DNA of 64,000 nucleotides from Parvularcula oceani (GCF_000733125.1 NZ_JPHU01000003.1:62001-126000), one strand, 5' to 3'. Positions 30,363 to 39,701 are shown, counted from the stretch's first letter. The notes: generated from the sequence alone by a model not told the origin. Translations and numbers: made by a program.

Positions 30363-31364
30363 GTGGATAAAGACGAACGCGCTGCGGTGACCGTGGTCAT
30401 CGTCAGCTATAACGCAGCGGCGCAACTCCCGCGCTGCCTCGACGCGCTCTCCGTGCAGACCGCCACCGGCTTCGACGTGATTGTCGTCGACAATGCGTCG
30501 ATCGACGGTTCCGTGGACATCGCAGCGGACCATCCTCTGGCGGTGACGCTCATCCGCTCGGACAAGAACCTCGGCTTCGCTGCCGCGAACAATCTCGCTG
30601 CGAAGCAGGCGCGCGGCGAGTGGATCGCTCTCCTCAATCCGGATGCCTATCCCGAACCCGACTGGCTCGACAGGCTCCTCGCCGCGACCGAGCGCCACCC
30701 CGGCGTGGATGCCTTCGGGTCGACGCAGGTGGATGCGCATGACCCCTCGCGCCTCGACGGCCTCGGCGACGGCTATTTCTTCGCCGGGCTCCCCTATCGC
30801 GCGGGGTTCGGGCGTCCGCTGCGCGGCGATCCCGGCGAAGGAGAGGTCTTCGGTCCCTGCGCCGCGGCCGCGCTGTGGCGGAAATCGCGCTTCCTCGAGC
30901 TCGGCGGCTTCGAGGAGCGCTTCTTCTGCTACGGGGAGGATGTCGACCTCGCCTTCCGCCACAGGCTTTCGGGGGGCCGGGCCGTGCAGGTCGGCAGCGC
31001 GAAGGTCCGGCATGAGGGTTCCGGCATTTCCGGCCGCAGAAGCGATTTCACGACCTATCACGGGCATCGCAACAGGGTCTGGACCTATCTGCGGGACATG
31101 CCGCGGGGGCTGCTCCTGGCGAGCCTGCCCTTCCATCTCGCAGCCAATCTCTACCTCGTGCCCCGCCTCGCGCTGGCGGGGCAGCTTCAGCCCTATCTGC
31201 GGGCTCTGCGGGACGCCGTGCGCGGGATGAAGCCCTTCCTCGAAGAGCGGCGGGAGCTGCATCGCGAGGCGCGGGGAGAAAAGGCGCGGATCGCCCATAC
31301 CCTCACCTGGTCGCCTCTGGCCCTGCTGGCCCGCCGCCCGAAGATCTGGTCGCCGAAGCCCTAG
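30363..31364 (+). CDS. Family 2 glycosyltransferase, rhamnosyltransferase-like
   Basis: A 333-residue GT-A enzyme. VVIVSYNAAAQLPRCLDAL and VIVVDNASIDGS open the nucleotide-binding domain; LLNPDAYPEPDW replaces the classic DxD, as in WcaA/WbbL-like rhamnosyltransferases. FCYGEDVDLAFRHRLSGGRA and VRHEGSGI complete the family signature. The start is GTG at 30363 with GGAGG upstream. It follows the RTX gene by about 140 bases. A role in surface polysaccharide synthesis is inferred. Confidence 0.85.
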   Translation: MDKDERAAVTVVIVSYNAAAQLPRCLDALSVQTATGFDVIVVDNASIDGSVDIAADHPLAVTLIRSDKNLGFAAANNLAAKQARGEWIALLNPDAYPEPDWLDRLLAATERHPGVDAFGSTQVDAHDPSRLDGLGDGYFFAGLPYRAGFGRPLRGDPGEGEVFGPCAAAALWRKSRFLELGGFEERFFCYGEDVDLAFRHRLSGGRAVQVGSAKVRHEGSGISGRRSDFTTYHGHRNRVWTYLRDMPRGLLLASLPFHLAANLYLVPRLALAGQLQPYLRALRDAVRGMKPFLEERRELHREARGEKARIAHTLTWSPLALLARRPKIWSPKP

Positions 31365-31368
31365 GGAA

Positions 31369-31455
31369 TGGTACGGGTGGTCGGGATCGAACCGACACTC
31401 TGTCTCCAGAACCGGATTTTGAGTCCGGCGCGTCTACCAATTCCGCCACACCCGC
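31369..31455 (-). tRNA. tRNA-Leu (anticodon CAA)
   Basis: An 87-base tRNA with encoded CCA (31369-31371 on the complement). The acceptor GCGGGTG pairs with CACCCGT, the anticodon arm CCGGA-CTCAAAA-TCCGG gives anticodon CAA (UUG codons), and a long variable arm follows as expected for Leu. The T arm contains GGTTCGATC. It is transcribed opposite to its neighbours. Confidence 0.97.
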
Positions 31456-31574
31456 ATACGCGCCCGCTTTAGAGGCTTCGGCGCGCGGAGGGAACAGGCG
31501 GCACGCCGATTGAAAGGATCCTGCGGCCGCTCTAGGCGGAGGCGGGCGGATCCGGCGCCCCGAGGAAAAGCTCC

Positions 31575-32231
31575 ATGAGCACGAAGACCGATCAGCAGGA
31601 CCAGGCCGGGCACCGCGACGGCGGCGTGACGGCGCTGCTCGACGCCACGCTCGACCGGCTGGCGCAGCGGCGCGGAGAGGACGGCGAAGTCAGTCTCGGC
31701 ACCTTGCTCGACGAGCTCGACGAGCGGGCCTTCGGGCTCCTTCTCCTCGTCCTGGCCCTGCCCTGCTGCATCCCGCTCCTGTGGGGCATTCCCCAGATCG
31801 TCGCCCTGCCAATGCTCGCCATCGCCTTCCAGATCGCGCGGGGGCGAGAGCATCCCTGGCTGCCCGAAGCCTTGCGGCAGCGCCGCTTTGCCGTGTCGGG
31901 CATGCACGGCGTGGTGCGGCGGGCCCAGCGCTATCTCGGCTGGGCCGAGAGGCTGGCGAGGCCGCGCCTGAACCGGCTGACCGAAGGGGTGGGCCTGCGC
32001 ATTGTCGGGTTCCTCCTCCTGATCCCGACGGCCTCGATCCTCGTGCCGCTTCCCTCGACAAATACCGCCCCAGGCATAGGGGTCGCGATCGCGTCGGTCG
32101 GCCTTCTGGAACGCGATGGCCTCCTCGTTCTCCTCGGCCTCCTCTTCGGCCTCGCCTGGGTGATGCTCCTCGTGTTTCTCGGGGCCGAGGCCATCGCCTT
32201 CGCCAAGGGGCTTGTCTTCGGCACGCCCTGA
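31575..32231 (+). CDS. exoD: ExoD family membrane protein
   Basis: ExoD-family proteins are inner-membrane proteins first linked to exopolysaccharide production and alkaline tolerance in rhizobia; the molecular role is unclear. The 218-residue product has a hydrophilic N-terminus with TLLDELDERAFGLLLLVLAL, then several membrane segments, including GLRIVGFLLLIPTASILVPL and LLVLLGLLFGLAWVMLLVFL. The pattern LPCCIPLLWGIPQI is typical of the family. It is followed by dsbB. Confidence 0.85.
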   Translation: MSTKTDQQDQAGHRDGGVTALLDATLDRLAQRRGEDGEVSLGTLLDELDERAFGLLLLVLALPCCIPLLWGIPQIVALPMLAIAFQIARGREHPWLPEALRQRRFAVSGMHGVVRRAQRYLGWAERLARPRLNRLTEGVGLRIVGFLLLIPTASILVPLPSTNTAPGIGVAIASVGLLERDGLLVLLGLLFGLAWVMLLVFLGAEAIAFAKGLVFGTP

Positions 32232-32300
32232 CTGCGACCATAGCGCGCTGCGACGGGACACCGTCTTCTCCGCTGGCGCCTCGCCGCGCAGCCTGAGCCT

Positions 32301-32849
32301 ATGGAGCGTTTGCTGATGTCGTTGACCGTCCCGAAGCGGGCCTCGGTCCTGAGCCTCGTGGCGAGCGCCATGCTGCTCGCGGGGGCGCACGCCTTCGAGC
32401 GGTTCGGCGGGCTCGCCCCCTGCCTCCTCTGCCTCGATCAGCGCGAAGTGCACTGGACAGCGGCGACGGTGGCGCTCGGCCTGCTCGTGCTGGCGCAGAT
32501 GGGCGCCCGGCGGGCCGTGGCCGCGGGCCTTGGCGGCCTCGCGCTGATCTATCTCTTCTCGGCCGGCCTCGCGGGCTATCACGCCGGCGTCGAATGGGAC
32601 TTCTGGCCGGGTCCCGCGGGCTGCGCGGCGGGCAATGCGCCCGCGGCCTTCACGCCGGACCAGCTCATCGCAGGCCTTTCGGCCCCCGGTTCGGGCCCCG
32701 CCTGCTCCGAGGCGGCCTGGCGGCTCTTCGGCATCTCGATGGCAGGATACAACGCGCTGATATCGCTCGTGCTCGCTGGGCTCACGGCCGGGGCCTGCGC
32801 TGTCTTCGCGCGGGGCATGGGTCTGGACGCGCGGCACGTCGCAGCCTAG
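32301..32849 (+). CDS. DsbB family disulfide-bond formation protein
   Basis: DsbB-like membrane oxidoreductase of 182 residues that would reoxidise a periplasmic DsbA using quinone. It has four predicted helices and the first cysteine pair in APCLLCLDQREVHW, near residue 39. A second pair lies in the periplasmic loop (the C in PGPAGCAAGN and the C in GSGPACSEAAW). A start 5 codons later (32316) with GGAG upstream is possible. No dsbA is nearby; coq7 follows closely. Confidence 0.85.
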   Translation: MERLLMSLTVPKRASVLSLVASAMLLAGAHAFERFGGLAPCLLCLDQREVHWTAATVALGLLVLAQMGARRAVAAGLGGLALIYLFSAGLAGYHAGVEWDFWPGPAGCAAGNAPAAFTPDQLIAGLSAPGSGPACSEAAWRLFGISMAGYNALISLVLAGLTAGACAVFARGMGLDARHVAA

Positions 32850-32859
32850 CTCGGAAGCC

Positions 32860-33417
32860 ATGGATACGCTGAACCCGCCCGCCCCCGCAGGGCCCACGGA
32901 CCGCCGCACCGAGGAGATGCTGCGCGTCGACCATGCCGGCGAATACGGCGCGGTCGCGATCTATAAGGGCCAGCGCGCGGTCTTCGCTCGGCTTCCGCAC
33001 AAGGCCCGCCTCGCGGCCCTCCTCGAAGAGATGGAGGACGGCGAGCAGCACCATCTCGCCGCCTTCGACCGCCTGCTGACGGAGCGGCGGGTCCGCCCCA
33101 CCCTGCTCGGCCCTCTCTGGAATGCCGCGGGATACGCGCTCGGCGCGGGCACGGCGCTGATGGGCGAGAAGGCGGCCATGGCCTGCACCTCGGCCGTCGA
33201 AAGCGTAATCGAAGGCCACTATCAGGAGCAGGTCGACGAACTCGGCCCGCGCGAGCCGGAACTGTCAGCGACCTTCGCCCAGTTCCGCGAGGACGAGCTC
33301 GAGCATCACGACACGGCGATCGAGGAAGGCGCGGAGGACGCGCCGGGCTATCGCCTCCTCAGCGGCGTCATCAAGGCGGGCTGCCACGCGGCGATCCGGA
33401 TCTGCCAGAAGGTCTGA
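32860..33417 (+). CDS. coq7: Demethoxyubiquinone hydroxylase Coq7
   Basis: Coq7 hydroxylates demethoxyubiquinone in the penultimate step of ubiquinone synthesis. The 185-residue product carries the carboxylate/histidine ligands of a diiron site in two repeats: EEMLRVDHAGEYGAVAIY and MEDGEQHHLAAFD, then ESVIEGHYQEQ and EDELEHHDTAIEEGAEDAPG. The length suits the minimal bacterial form. It is convergent with the YciI-like gene. Ubiquinone links it loosely to the Coq10-like gene near the right edge. Confidence 0.95.
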   Translation: MDTLNPPAPAGPTDRRTEEMLRVDHAGEYGAVAIYKGQRAVFARLPHKARLAALLEEMEDGEQHHLAAFDRLLTERRVRPTLLGPLWNAAGYALGAGTALMGEKAAMACTSAVESVIEGHYQEQVDELGPREPELSATFAQFREDELEHHDTAIEEGAEDAPGYRLLSGVIKAGCHAAIRICQKV

Positions 33418-33427
33418 TCTTCGCGGC

Positions 33428-33733
33428 TCAGGCGAGGCCCTGTCCCAGAGGCTCGCTTGCCGCGCTCCCGACGACGGTCTGCCACTCCCGGATACTGAAG
33501 CGCCGGACCAGCCCTTCGGCCACGTAAGGGTCCGACCGCGCGAAGGCTTCGGCGCGTTCCGCCGTCGTGAAGACGAGCAGCGCGGTATCGCTGGGACCGG
33601 TCAGCGCGCCGCCGAGGAGGAGTTCGCCCGCATCGGCGGCGGCCCCCGCCAGCGCGAGATGCTCGGCGCGGAAGGCCTCGCGCCGGTCCATGTAATCCTC
33701 GGCGAGATCGTAGATGAGAAGGAAATGGGCCAT
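33428..33733 (-). CDS. YciI-like protein
   Basis: A 101-residue ferredoxin-fold protein of the YCII family, starting MAHFLLIYDLAEDYMDRREA. It has the family histidine in FRAEHLALAGAAADAGE and the aspartate in SDPYVAEGLVRRFSIREW. Family members are small and probably enzymatic, but their function is mostly unknown. It is convergent with coq7, 10 bases away, and divergent from rplY. Confidence 0.85.
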   Translation of the reverse strand: MAHFLLIYDLAEDYMDRREAFRAEHLALAGAAADAGELLLGGALTGPSDTALLVFTTAERAEAFARSDPYVAEGLVRRFSIREWQTVVGSAASEPLGQGLA

Positions 33734-33820
33734 GCGCGGTCGCTCCCTGCGCTCTGCTCGTCCTGCCCGCCAGAGTAGAGGACGCCGGCGGCCCGTCCAG
33801 CGCCTGCCGCCGCAAGGCCC

Positions 33821-33849
33821 TTGCCCGATGCGAAACCCGCCTCTATGAG
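33821..33849 (+). promoter_or_regulatory. Candidate sigma-70 promoter of rplY
   Basis: TTGCCC (33821-33826) and TATGAG (33844-33849) have a 17-base spacer. Transcription would begin near 33856, giving a 5' leader of about 100 bases before the rplY ATG at 33955. Confidence 0.5.
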
Positions 33850-33954
33850 CCGCGCTTTCAGGTGCAACCGGGGCGCCGCCGATCGCCAGTCGGCCGCGCC
33901 TCTTGCGTCGAGGGCGGCGGAACCGCTTGCGGCGTAACGAGAGGAGTTCTGGCC

Positions 33955-34620
33955 ATGAGCGATCCCTTTATCTTCGAATGCGAACTGCGCAAGCGCGCGG
34001 GCACGGGCGGCAGCCGCGCAGTGCGCCGCGATGGCTGGGTTCCGGCCGTGCTCTATGGCGGCGGCGAAGAGCCCGCCAACATCAAGCTGCGCTATAACGA
34101 GGTCCTGAAGGCCTATCAGACGGGCCGCCTGATCGACGTGCTGTCGAAGATCCAGGTCGACGGCAAGGACCAGCAGGTGATCGGCCGCGACATCCAGGTC
34201 GACCCGGTCAAGGACCTGCCGATGCATGTCGACATGATGCGCGTTTCCGAACGCACGCGCGTCACGGTCAACGTGCCCGTCCGCTTCCTCAACGAAGAAG
34301 ACTGCCCGGGCCTCAATGCCGGCGGCGTCCTCAACGTCGTCCGCTTCGAAGTCGAGGTCGAAGCGCCCGCCACCCGCATTCCCGAGGCGCTGGAAGTCGA
34401 CCTCAAGGACGCCGAGGTCGGCGACGCGATCCATATCTCCGCGGTCACCCTGCCCAAGGGCGTCGAGCTGACGATCACGGACCGCGACTTCACCGTCGCG
34501 ACCATCGCCGCCCCGGCCGTCGAAGCCGCCGAGAGCGATGAGGACGAAGGCGACGAGGACGAGACCACCGAAGTGATCGAGGGCCCCGAAGGCGCCGAGA
34601 TCGACACCGACGACGAGTAA
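33955..34620 (+). CDS. rplY: 50S ribosomal protein L25 (Ctc/TL5 type)
   Basis: L25 of the general-stress (Ctc) type binds 5S rRNA. The 221-residue product starts MSDPFIFECELRKRAG (ATG preceded by GAGGAG) and has the two-domain layout: the 5S-binding N-terminal half with GTGGSRAVRRDGWVPAVLYG and the TL5 C-terminal barrel. The tail is highly acidic (ESDEDEGDEDETTEVIEG). It is followed by a strong terminator, then pth, a conserved alphaproteobacterial neighbourhood. Confidence 0.96.
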   Translation: MSDPFIFECELRKRAGTGGSRAVRRDGWVPAVLYGGGEEPANIKLRYNEVLKAYQTGRLIDVLSKIQVDGKDQQVIGRDIQVDPVKDLPMHVDMMRVSERTRVTVNVPVRFLNEEDCPGLNAGGVLNVVRFEVEVEAPATRIPEALEVDLKDAEVGDAIHISAVTLPKGVELTITDRDFTVATIAAPAVEAAESDEDEGDEDETTEVIEGPEGAEIDTDDE

Positions 34621-34665
34621 ATCGTTCCTCAGCGCCATCGCGGCGCTGCGAGATGACTCCCCGAA

Positions 34666-34694
34666 GGGCGCGGCGGTCTTCCGCCGCGCCCTTT
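34666..34694 (+). terminator. Rho-independent terminator after rplY
   Basis: An 11-bp perfect stem, GGGCGCGGCGG (34666-34676) with CCGCCGCGCCC (34681-34691), TCTT loop, followed by TTTGCGTT. It lies 46 bases after the rplY stop and separates it from pth. Confidence 0.75.
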
Positions 34695-34760
34695 GCGTTC
34701 CGCCGCCTCCGATCCGGCTTGCCGCTTGAACGACGGCCCCCTCCTCCGTAAGCGCGCGCC

Positions 34761-35459
34761 ATGATCCTCCTCGTCGGCCTCGGCAATCCTGACGCGAAAT
34801 ATGCGGGCAACCGGCACAATGCCGGCTTCATGGCCGTCGATGCCATCGCGGAGCGCCAGGGCTTCGGGCCCGAGCGCAAGAAATTCCGCGGCCTCCTGCG
34901 GGAGGGGCGCCTTGGCACCGAGAAGGCGCTGATCCTCAAGCCGCTGACCTACTACAATGAAAGCGGCCGCTCGGTCGGCGAGGCGGCGCAGTTCTACAAG
35001 CTCGCGCCGGAGGACATCGTCGTCTTCCATGACGAGATCGACCTCGCCCCCGCCAAGCTGCGCGTGAAGCAGGGCGGCGGCCTCGCCGGCAATAACGGGC
35101 TGCGCTCGATCGCGGCGCAGCTCAGCCCCGATGTCTGGCGCGTGCGCATCGGCGTCGGCCATCCCGGCGACAAGCGCGCGGTGACGGCGCATGTCCTCAA
35201 GGATTTCGCCAAGGAAGAGCGCGAGGGCTGGCTCGCCGACATGCTGGACGGCATCGGCCGCGCCGCGCCGCATCTCGTGCCTCTGTCCAAGGACAACGCC
35301 GCCCGCTTCGCTTCCGCAGTCCACCAGCCCGGCGGCAGGGAGGAGCCCGCGAAGAAGGCGCCGGAACCCAAGGCCGAGATGCCGAAGCGCGAAGCGAAGA
35401 CAGCCCCTTCCAACCCCTTCAGCGAGGCGCTACGCGCCCTGACCGGCAAGAAGGAGTAG
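34761..35459 (+). CDS. pth: Peptidyl-tRNA hydrolase
   Basis: Pth cleaves peptidyl-tRNA released from stalled ribosomes. The 232-residue protein has VGLGNPDAKYAGNRHNAGFM with the catalytic His near residue 21 and NGLRSIAAQLSPDVWRVRIG with further active-site residues. It is about 40 residues longer than E. coli Pth owing to a Lys/Pro/Glu-rich tail (EEPAKKAPEPKAEMPKREAK). ychF follows after 6 bases, so the two are co-transcribed. Confidence 0.96.
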   Translation: MILLVGLGNPDAKYAGNRHNAGFMAVDAIAERQGFGPERKKFRGLLREGRLGTEKALILKPLTYYNESGRSVGEAAQFYKLAPEDIVVFHDEIDLAPAKLRVKQGGGLAGNNGLRSIAAQLSPDVWRVRIGVGHPGDKRAVTAHVLKDFAKEEREGWLADMLDGIGRAAPHLVPLSKDNAARFASAVHQPGGREEPAKKAPEPKAEMPKREAKTAPSNPFSEALRALTGKKE

Positions 35460-35465
35460 CGCGTC

Positions 35466-36563
35466 ATGGGGTTCAAGTGCGGGATCGTCGGCCTGCCCAA
35501 TGTGGGCAAGTCCACCCTGTTCAACGCGCTGACCAAGACGGCTGCGGCGCAGGCGGCGAATTACCCCTTCTGCACGATCGAGCCGAATGTGGGCGATGTC
35601 GCGGTGCCCGAGCCGCGCCTTGGCAAGCTCGCCGAGATCGCGGGCAGCGCCGAGATCATTCCCTCGCGCCTGCAATTCGTCGACATTGCGGGCCTTGTGA
35701 AGGGCGCGTCCAAGGGCGAGGGCCTCGGCAACCAGTTCCTCGCCAATATCCGCGAGGTTGACGCCGTGGCCTATGTGCTGCGCTGCTTCGAGGATGACGA
35801 CGTCACCCATGTCGAAGGCCGGGTCGATCCCATCGCCGATTACGAGACGGTCGAGACCGAGCTGATGCTCGCCGACCTCGAAAGCCTCGAAAAGCGCCGG
35901 GCGAACCTCGAAAAGCGCGCCAAGGGCCAGGACAAGGAGGCGAAGGAGACGCTCGTCCTCGTCGACCTCGCCCTCGCCGAGCTGCGCGAAGGGCGCCCCG
36001 CCCGCGCCGCCGACGTGCCCGAGGACCAGGAACGCGCCTTCAAGGGCCTGCAGCTCCTGACCAGCAAGCCGGTCCTCTTCGTCGCCAATGTCGATGAGGA
36101 AAGCGCCGGGGAGGGCAATGCCTATTCGCAGCGCGTCGAGGAACGCGCGGGCGAGGAGCATGCCGTCGCCGTCACGATCAGCGCCAAGATCGAGGCCGAA
36201 CTCGCCACCCTCGACGACGAGGAAGCGGCCGAATACCTCTCCGAGATCGGCCTCGAGGAGCCGGGCCTCAACCGACTGATCCGCGCGGGCTACGACCTTC
36301 TGGGGCTTCAGACCTATTTCACCGCAGGGCCCAAGGAGGCGCGCGCCTGGACCGTGCGCAGAGGCGCCCGCGCGCCCGAGGCCGCAGGCGTGATCCACAC
36401 CGATTTCGAGAAGAAGTTCATTCGCGCCGAAACCATCTCCTATGACGACTACGTCTCGCTCGGCGGCGAGGCCGGCGCCAAGGAAGCGGGCAAGCAGCGC
36501 ATCGAGGGCAAGGATTACGAGGTCCGCGACGGGGACGTGATGCATTTCCGGACGGGCGCCTGA
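35466..36563 (+). CDS. ychF: Redox-responsive ATPase YchF
   Basis: YchF (Obg-family OLA1) is an ATPase that binds ribosomes and affects oxidative-stress response. The 365-residue product has the P-loop [15 protein letters not shown], the switch region [15 protein letters not shown] and [20 protein letters not shown]. The G4 position reads FVANVDEE instead of NKxD, the hallmark of ATP rather than GTP preference. A TGS domain is C-terminal. Its stop shares one base with the rhomboid ATG (TGATG). Confidence 0.97.
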   Translation: MGFKCGIVGLPNVGKSTLFNALTKTAAAQAANYPFCTIEPNVGDVAVPEPRLGKLAEIAGSAEIIPSRLQFVDIAGLVKGASKGEGLGNQFLANIREVDAVAYVLRCFEDDDVTHVEGRVDPIADYETVETELMLADLESLEKRRANLEKRAKGQDKEAKETLVLVDLALAELREGRPARAADVPEDQERAFKGLQLLTSKPVLFVANVDEESAGEGNAYSQRVEERAGEEHAVAVTISAKIEAELATLDDEEAAEYLSEIGLEEPGLNRLIRAGYDLLGLQTYFTAGPKEARAWTVRRGARAPEAAGVIHTDFEKKFIRAETISYDDYVSLGGEAGAKEAGKQRIEGKDYEVRDGDVMHFRTGA

Positions 36564-37150
36564 TGGGCATAGGACCCGAGGCGGCCCCTCTCGCCTGGAC
36601 GCTTCTCCTCGTCACCACGCTGGCGAGCCTCTACGGCCTGATGGTCGATCAGAGCTTCATCCGCGGCGGCATCTTCAATGTCGGGGCGGTCCGGCGCGGA
36701 CAGTGGCATCGCATGGTCACGCCGGCATTCCTGCATGCCGATCTCGGGCATCTGCTGGTCAACATGCTGACCCTCTACTTCTTCGGGCCCGCCGTCGAGG
36801 TGATCTACGGAACGGGCGGGTTCGCCCTCCTCTATCTCGGCAGCCAGCTCGCGGCGCAGGGCTACACGCTCAGCCGCAAGGGGTCCGATCCCGACTACAA
36901 CGCGCTCGGGGCCTCGGGCGCGGTGTCGGGCATCGTTCTCGCCTTCTGCATCTATGCCCCGCTGGCGAACCTCTACCTGTTCTTCGCCATCCCCGTTCCG
37001 GCTTTCCTCTTCGGCGCGGGCTATATCGCCTATTCCTCCTTCGCCATGGGCGGGAAGGGCCGCGTCGCGCACGAGGCGCATCTCGGCGGAGCGATCGGCG
37101 GCGCGATCCTTGCCTTGCTCCTGCCCACGGCGCCCGGCCTGGCCGGGTAA
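36563..37150 (+). CDS. Rhomboid-family intramembrane serine protease
   Basis: A 195-residue six-helix membrane protein. The catalytic serine is in NALGASGAVSGIV and the catalytic histidine in RVAHEAHLGGAIGGA. HADLGHLLVNMLTLYFFG provides the family's HxxxN region. It should therefore be an active intramembrane protease; substrates are unknown. Translational coupling to ychF indicates one operon, though no functional link is evident. Confidence 0.92.
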   Translation: MGIGPEAAPLAWTLLLVTTLASLYGLMVDQSFIRGGIFNVGAVRRGQWHRMVTPAFLHADLGHLLVNMLTLYFFGPAVEVIYGTGGFALLYLGSQLAAQGYTLSRKGSDPDYNALGASGAVSGIVLAFCIYAPLANLYLFFAIPVPAFLFGAGYIAYSSFAMGGKGRVAHEAHLGGAIGGAILALLLPTAPGLAG

Positions 37151-37256
37151 CGGAACTTCCGCCGTTCGCGAGGTGTCGCTGCACTTGGCAGTGACCCTGT
37201 TGCGGGAAGACAGCTAACATGCCGCCCTGGCAGGGGCGGCGAGGACGCAGGACAGC

Positions 37257-38468
37257 ATGACCGAGACCAAGCACGGGCTGCAGAACCTCTTCGGAATGCC
37301 CGAAGAGGAAAAGACGCCGCAGCGAGAGACCGAAGCGCCGTCCGACAGCGGGACAGCCGGTGCCGAGCCGTCCGTGCCGACGATCGAGGGCGTCTCGAAC
37401 CCCGTCCTCACGCCCCAGCCAGAGCCGAGCGAGCCCTTCCCGGTGACGCCGGCAGCCCCGCAGGAGGCGCCCGCCCGCCCCTCGCCCGCCCCGGCGGCCC
37501 GGACGGGCACCGCCACCTTGTCCTGCGTCGTATTGGCCCTGTCCGGCTGGGCGGCGGCCCGCCGCACGCTCGAAGCGCTGCGGGCGCAGACGCAGGCGGG
37601 GCGGATCGAACTGATCGCCGTCGGCATCAATGCGCTGACGGATGCCGAGGCGGGAGAGGAATTCGCCGCCGTCCGCACGCTCGTCCTCGACAGGGGCGTC
37701 TCCTGGGCGGACGCGGCGGCAGCGGGACTCCTGGCCGCGAATGGCCAGCTCGTCGCGCTGCTCGACGATTACGCCTTTCCTGCCCGCGACTGGGCCGAAC
37801 ACGTGCTCACCCACCAGAACGATCGCTTCGCCGCCCTCGGCTCGTCCCTGTCCAACGCCAATCCCCGCTCGCGCTATTCCTGGGCGAACATGCTGCTGGA
37901 GAACGGGCGGTGGCGCGAGGGAATGCATGGGGGCGAGGTGGATGCGCTGCCGGCGCGGAACCTCGTCTTCCGGCGCGACGCCCTCGCCCCGCTCAGCGAC
38001 GAGCTGCCCCGCCTTCTGCGCAAGGAGGGCGCGCTGGTCCGGCATCTGAGAGAGAGCGGCCAGCCGCTGAAGATGGAGGACGAGGCGCTGATCGGCATCC
38101 TCAACCCCTCGACCTTCAACGCCACCTTGAAAGCCCGCTTCGCCGAGGGCCGCCTTGCCGCCGCCAGCGAGGGGCACCGGATGAGCGGCGCCAAACGCAT
38201 CGCCAAGGCGCTGCCGGCGCTGTTCTCGCCCTATCCCCGCTATCGCCGGGAGAAGACGCGGCTGTTCCTCGGCGGCGACGTCTCGGTCAATCCCAAGACC
38301 CATGGCCGCGCCGTCCTCCTCGGCATGATGTCCGAAGGCGCGGGGCGCGCGGCGGGCTATCTACGCGGCCCGGGCAAGGCGGAGCGGGTCAAGGATGCCC
38401 TGACCCGGAACAGGGCCCAGCATCTCAGCAAGACCGACCGGCGCCAGTTCGCCGCCCGCCGCGACTGA
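37257..38468 (+). CDS. Glycosyltransferase-like protein with disordered N-terminus
   Basis: Not firmly assigned. The 403-residue protein starts with about 85 residues rich in Pro, Ala and Glu. A GT-A-like segment follows: LSCVVLALSGWAAARRTLEA, then VALLDDYAFPARDWAEHV, where DD sits at the metal-binding position. Later FRRDALAPLSDELPRLLRKE resembles family 2 enzymes. The C-terminal 100 residues are basic, with no membrane helix. It may be a diverged glycosyltransferase. It precedes the TRAP genes on the same strand by 60 bases. Confidence 0.6.
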   Translation: MTETKHGLQNLFGMPEEEKTPQRETEAPSDSGTAGAEPSVPTIEGVSNPVLTPQPEPSEPFPVTPAAPQEAPARPSPAPAARTGTATLSCVVLALSGWAAARRTLEALRAQTQAGRIELIAVGINALTDAEAGEEFAAVRTLVLDRGVSWADAAAAGLLAANGQLVALLDDYAFPARDWAEHVLTHQNDRFAALGSSLSNANPRSRYSWANMLLENGRWREGMHGGEVDALPARNLVFRRDALAPLSDELPRLLRKEGALVRHLRESGQPLKMEDEALIGILNPSTFNATLKARFAEGRLAAASEGHRMSGAKRIAKALPALFSPYPRYRREKTRLFLGGDVSVNPKTHGRAVLLGMMSEGAGRAAGYLRGPGKAERVKDALTRNRAQHLSKTDRRQFAARRD

Positions 38469-38528
38469 CGCGCCATTCCCGCCCCGGAAAGCCGTGCTAG
38501 GCTTTCGCCAAAGAATCGAGGGCAGGAA

Positions 38529-39689
38529 ATGACCGAGAGCGCGAAGGGCCGAGAAACCGGCCCGCAGCTCAGCCGCAGAAAGCTGCTCAAGACGGGCGCG
38601 CTGGCCGCGCCGCTGGCGCTGGCGGGCTGCGACTGCGCCGAGCGCTGCGGCGCCGCGGCGCCCGCCATCACCGGCCGCGCCGTCCGCTCGCGCGAGCTGA
38701 AGATGGTCACGACCTGGCCCAAGGATTTCCCCGGCCTCGGCGACGCGGCCGAGCGGACGGCCGAATTCATCACCCAGATGTCGGGCGGTGCCCTCAGGGT
38801 GCGGGTCTTCGCGGCAGGAGAGCTCGTCGGCGCCTTCGACGCCTTCGACACGGTGTCGGGCGGCGCAGCCGACCTCTATCATGGCGCGGACTATTACTGG
38901 ACGGGTAAGAGCCGGGCCTATCCCTTCTTCACCGCCGTCCCCTTCGGCATGACCGCGGTCGAGCAGATGGGTTGGACCGAGGCGGGCGGCGGCCAGCAAT
39001 TGTGGGACGAGCTGGCCGCGCAGTTCCGCATCAAGCCCTTCGCAGCGGGCAATACCGGCCATCAGATGGGCGGCTGGTTCCGCGAGGAGATCGAGACCCT
39101 CGACGATCTGCGCGGCCTCGTCATCCGCATGCCGGGCCTTGGCGGCGAGGTCATGCGCCGCGCCGGCGCCTCGCCCGTCAACATTCCCGGCGGCGACCTC
39201 TACCAGTCGCTCCAGTCCGGACGGATCGACGCGACCGAATGGGTCGGGCCGTGGAACGACCTCGCCTTCGGCTTCTACCGCGAAGCGGAATATTACTACT
39301 GGCCGGGCTTTCACGAACCCTCGGCGCAGCTCTCGATCGGGCTGAACCTCGATGTCTGGGAGGACATGACCCTCCAGGAACGCGCCATCATCGAGAACGC
39401 GGCCCGCGCGGCGAACCATCTCAGCCTCGCCGAATACGCCACCCGAAATGCCCGTGCGCTCGAAGTGCTCGTCGAGGAGCACGGCGTGAAGCTGCGCCGC
39501 ATGCCCCGAGACGTGCTCGACGCCCTGGCGCAGGCGACGCGGGAGGTTCTGGACGAAGTCGCCGCGTCTTCCGAAATCGCGGGCCGGATCGCCGAGAGCT
39601 ACCGGTCGAGCATGCGCCGGAGCGCGGCCTGGAACACGGTCGCCGACGAGGCCTATCTCGCCGCGCGGCGGCGCAGCTTCGACCTCTAG
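38529..39689 (+). CDS. TRAP transporter solute-binding protein, TakP-like
   Basis: Periplasmic receptor of a TRAP transporter, 386 residues. A twin-arginine-like signal (SRRKLLKTGALAAPLALAGC) ends in a lipobox-like LAGC, so it may be a Tat-exported lipoprotein. The substrate arginine lies in RGLVIRMPGLGGEVMRRAG, and GRIDATEWVGPWNDLAFGFY and YYYWPGFHEP match the TakP subgroup that binds alpha-keto acids with a cation. The exact ligand is inferred only to the level of a small carboxylate. It is the first gene of the P-Q-M operon. Confidence 0.88.
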   Translation: MTESAKGRETGPQLSRRKLLKTGALAAPLALAGCDCAERCGAAAPAITGRAVRSRELKMVTTWPKDFPGLGDAAERTAEFITQMSGGALRVRVFAAGELVGAFDAFDTVSGGAADLYHGADYYWTGKSRAYPFFTAVPFGMTAVEQMGWTEAGGGQQLWDELAAQFRIKPFAAGNTGHQMGGWFREEIETLDDLRGLVIRMPGLGGEVMRRAGASPVNIPGGDLYQSLQSGRIDATEWVGPWNDLAFGFYREAEYYYWPGFHEPSAQLSIGLNLDVWEDMTLQERAIIENAARAANHLSLAEYATRNARALEVLVEEHGVKLRRMPRDVLDALAQATREVLDEVAASSEIAGRIAESYRSSMRRSAAWNTVADEAYLAARRRSFDL

Positions 39690-39701
39690 CCGGGGGGCGG
39701 C

